From an uncultured Sphingomonas sp. (GTDB lineage Bacteria; Pseudomonadota; Alphaproteobacteria; Sphingomonadales; Sphingomonadaceae), in NCBI GenBank assembly GCA_934555855.1, contig CAKTFL010000088.1, positions 1 to 7,983 on the forward strand: a stretch of DNA of 7,983 nt, written 5' to 3'. The notes under the pieces were generated by a model that saw nothing but the letters and a program-made list of their open reading frames with translations, had not been told where the DNA came from and did no database searches. A program made the translations under genes and the position numbers. Shown in pieces: positions 6,705-7,983 of the stretch (its first letter is position 1; every line of letters starts with the position of its first letter).

Positions 6705-7625
6705 TCAGGCGAACCGCTCGGCCCGACCGCGCGCCTTCCGGTCCAGCGTGCGCTTCTTGGCGGCGTTGGTCGCCAGCGCCTTGGTGATCGCCTGCTGGCT
6801 GCCGAGCGTGCGCTGCGCGTGCTTGGCCATGACCCGCACCGCGATCCGGGGCGTGACCGGCTTGCCGGTCTGCGCCTTGCGGGTCAGCGTCGCGACCGTG
6901 CGCCGCTGGATCGTCGGCAGCGCACGGACCAGCGCCCGCGCCCGCGGATCGCGGCGGGCGACCAGCACGCGGGCGACGTCGCCGCTCGCCTTGGACAGCA
7001 CCGGCAGCACCGTCTTGACGGGCAGCGGCGAACGCGAGCCGATGAAGATGGTGATCTGCGACCCGAGCGATTGCGCGTCGATCGGGCGGCCCTTCGAGGC
7101 CGCTACCGCGACAGCCTCCGCGAGCTGGTCCTCCGTCGCGGGAACCTCAAGCTGCGCGTTCATCTCGTCCTCGCTCTCGCCCTCGTCTTCCGCCTCCATC
7201 TGCTGGACGAAACCGCCGAGCTTGCCGCCGATCGCCGCGCCAGCGGGACCGCCCAGCGCGCCGCCGATCACCGAGCCGATCTGGGGTGCGAACTTCTTCG
7301 CCAGCGGAGCAACGACCTTGCCGACCTTCTTGGCGGCATTCCAAATCTTGCCGAAGAACTCGTCGCCTTCAAACTCTCCCGAGCCCTCGAACTCGAATTC
7401 GCCGTCGCCCTCGAACTCGCCGAGGCCGTAGCTTTCGAACTCGAACTCGCCGGACCCGCCGTCATAGGAATCGCGGCCGTCGGCGAACTGGTCAAAGCCG
7501 TCGCCCTCGCCATCCCCTTCATAGGAGCCAGTTTCAGCCGCCATATAGCCCTCCTGCTCGCCAGCAGTGCCGAGATCGAAGTCTTCGGATTCGAACTCGT
7601 CGAGCGAACGCATTTCGTCGAGCAT
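6705..7625 (-). CDS. Acidic FEG-repeat protein with cationic glycine zipper
   Basis: This 306-residue protein of unrecognised family is strongly segmented. Residues 1-90 are acidic, with an EF/EG repeat tract at about 59-88. Residues 92-116 are cationic and amphipathic (GKIWNAAKKVGKVV onward). From 117 there is a textbook glycine zipper, with glycine at 117, 121, 125, 129, 133 and 137. Residues 144-170 are acidic again, and about 216-306 are strongly basic (many R/K). There is no signal peptide. GxxxG runs of this kind are known in membrane-inserting and pore-forming peptides. The acidic flanks could keep the cationic segment soluble or inactive; this is inference. The N-terminus carries SLDE at 7-10 and acidic residues E12, D15, D17, shared exactly with the last gene. 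It is the first gene of the operon, and a peptidase is encoded two genes later. The toxin-like reading is a hypothesis; a structural or stress role is possible. Confidence 0.85.
   Translation of the reverse strand: MLDEMRSLDEFESEDFDLGTAGEQEGYMAAETGSYEGDGEGDGFDQFADGRDSYDGGSGEFEFESYGLGEFEGDGEFEFEGSGEFEGDEFFGKIWNAAKKVGKVVAPLAKKFAPQIGSVIGGALGGPAGAAIGGKLGGFVQQMEAEDEGESEDEMNAQLEVPATEDQLAEAVAVAASKGRPIDAQSLGSQITIFIGSRSPLPVKTVLPVLSKASGDVARVLVARRDPRARALVRALPTIQRRTVATLTRKAQTGKPVTPRIAVRVMAKHAQRTLGSQQAITKALATNAAKKRTLDRKARGRAERFA
7362..7451 (-). repeat. Degenerate EF/EG-coding repeat tract
   Basis: Residues about 59-88 of the first gene are built almost only from E, F, G, D and S in short units such as GEFEFE and GEFEGD. 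The DNA shows matching short repeats (ctcgaactcgcc-like units on the plus strand). Such tracts can expand or contract by slippage. The biochemical role of the tract is unknown. Confidence 0.65.
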
Positions 7626-7630
7626 CGCGC

Positions 7631-7636
7631 TTCTCC
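7631..7636 (-). promoter_or_regulatory. Ribosome-binding site of gene 1
   Basis: GGAGAA on the minus strand lies 5 nt (GGAG core 7 nt) upstream of the ATG at 7625. It supports that start over the in-frame ATG four codons further in. Confidence 0.7.
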
Positions 7637-7707
7637 ATCCTGTCCGTCACCGCAGGGCGGCCAACGGCGAAAGGGTATCGAGACCCATGAGTCGGCAAAA
7701 GTCGCTC

Positions 7708-7720
7708 AGCTACAGTAGCT
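7708..7720. promoter_or_regulatory. 13-nt palindrome, candidate operator
   Basis: The sequence agctacagtagct is a perfect palindrome around a central base (agctac / gtagct), centred about 90 nt upstream of the first start codon. Dyads of this size are typical sites for dimeric helix-turn-helix regulators, and the operon encodes one at 940-1257. The pairing of this site with that protein is inference. No second copy was noticed in the window. Confidence 0.4.
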
Positions 7721-7739
7721 CATCCGTGCGACATTGGCA

Positions 7740-7765
7740 GGGGGGACGGGTCGGGGGGGGATGGG
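7740..7765 (+). other. G-quadruplex-type G-tract cluster
   Basis: Four G-tracts of 6, 3, 8 and 3 bases are separated by dinucleotides only (ac, tc, at). This satisfies the usual sequence rule for an intramolecular G-quadruplex with very short loops. The G-rich strand is the template strand for the leftward operon, and the cluster sits about 115-140 nt upstream of the first start codon. Folding and any regulatory effect are inference. Confidence 0.5.
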
Positions 7766-7779
7766 TCTGCTCCCGCGAG

Positions 7780-7824
7780 CCGGCCTGAGCCGGGCCGGAC
7801 ATGCCGCGGCACGGCTCAGGCCGG
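7780..7824. repeat. Perfect 13-bp inverted repeat (hairpin)
   Basis: The arm ccggcctgagccg at 7780-7792 is the exact reverse complement of cggctcaggccgg at 7812-7824, with a 19-nt spacer that itself contains gccgcggc. The stem is GC-rich and would be very stable as RNA. No T-tract follows on either strand, so it is not a classical intrinsic terminator. It could be a bidirectional terminator of weak type, an mRNA leader hairpin, or an operator dyad. The function is not determined. Confidence 0.7.
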
Positions 7825-7983
7825 ATCAGCGACCCGCGCCGGATCGGGCCGGCCCGGCAAGCCTTTCATTGGCGTGGCGGGCGAAGAACAGCGGCCGGCG
7901 TGCATGGGCGACTACAGCCCGACCGCCCAGGACGCCTGCGCTCCTGCACTTATTGGAACGTCCCCTTAGGGGCCGGCCCGGGC

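Larger units (their letters stand above)
7626..7983 (-). promoter_or_regulatory. Upstream leader of the operon
   Basis: This 358-nt stretch precedes the first gene and holds no convincing coding frame on either strand. From the gene outward it contains the ribosome-binding site, a 13-nt palindrome (7708-7720), a run of four closely spaced G-tracts on the plus strand (7740-7765) and a perfect 13-bp inverted repeat (7780-7792 with 7812-7824). Because every gene in the window reads leftward from here, the operon promoter is expected in this segment. I could not place -35 and -10 boxes: the best pair on the minus strand (TTGCCG and GATACC, about 7669-7700) has only 13 nt between the boxes. The promoter role is inferred from position. 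Confidence 0.55.

Noticed and set aside
162..7625. Contractile injection or phage tail locus
   Set aside because: Considered because of the peptidase and acidic repeat protein, but no sheath, tube, baseplate or ATPase gene is present in the window.
7669..7700. Sigma-70-like promoter TTGCCG / GATACC
   Set aside because: Spacing of 13 nt is too short for a normal promoter.
7955..7983. GGAAC element as EcfG-type stress promoter
   Set aside because: No GTT-type -10 partner occurs at 16-17 nt before the window ends, and it points away from the operon.

Overview
The window is very GC-rich (roughly two thirds G+C), with strong G/C preference at codon third positions. That fits a high-GC bacterium, probably a proteobacterium. 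A sphingomonad-like alphaproteobacterium is my guess from general style only; no rRNA, tRNA or housekeeping gene fixes the taxon.

All supportable genes lie on the minus strand and form one compact block read from right to left: (1) 7625-6705, an acidic F/E/G-repeat protein carrying a cationic glycine-zipper segment; (2) 6654-5536, an alanine-rich protein with an apparent palindromic insertion and a suspected double frameshift; (3) 5542-4190, a HExxH metallopeptidase-like protein; (4) 4196-2418, a helical protein that looks like two proteins fused in frame; (5) 2412-1273, another helical protein of unknown function; (6) 1257-940, a single-domain LuxR/GerE-type DNA-binding protein; (7) 917-162, an unknown protein with a Trp-rich C-terminus. 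Genes 2/3 and 3/4 overlap by 7 nt. The other gaps are 5, 15, 22 and 50 nt, and most starts have a clear Shine-Dalgarno. This is almost certainly one operon.

The leader upstream of gene 1 (7626-7983) has no convincing gene. It holds a 13-nt palindrome, a G-quadruplex-type G-rich run and a perfect 13-bp inverted repeat, so it is probably the control region. The left flank (1-161) has no supported gene.

The first and last proteins share an N-terminal motif (SLDE, E12, D15, D17) at identical residue numbers although the rest of each is unrelated. With a peptidase between them and a pore-like glycine zipper in the first, this suggests (inference only) an undescribed system in which two tagged substrate proteins are handled by the products of genes 2-5 under control of the small LuxR-type regulator. 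I recognise no transporter, secretion component, tail protein or modification enzyme in the window.
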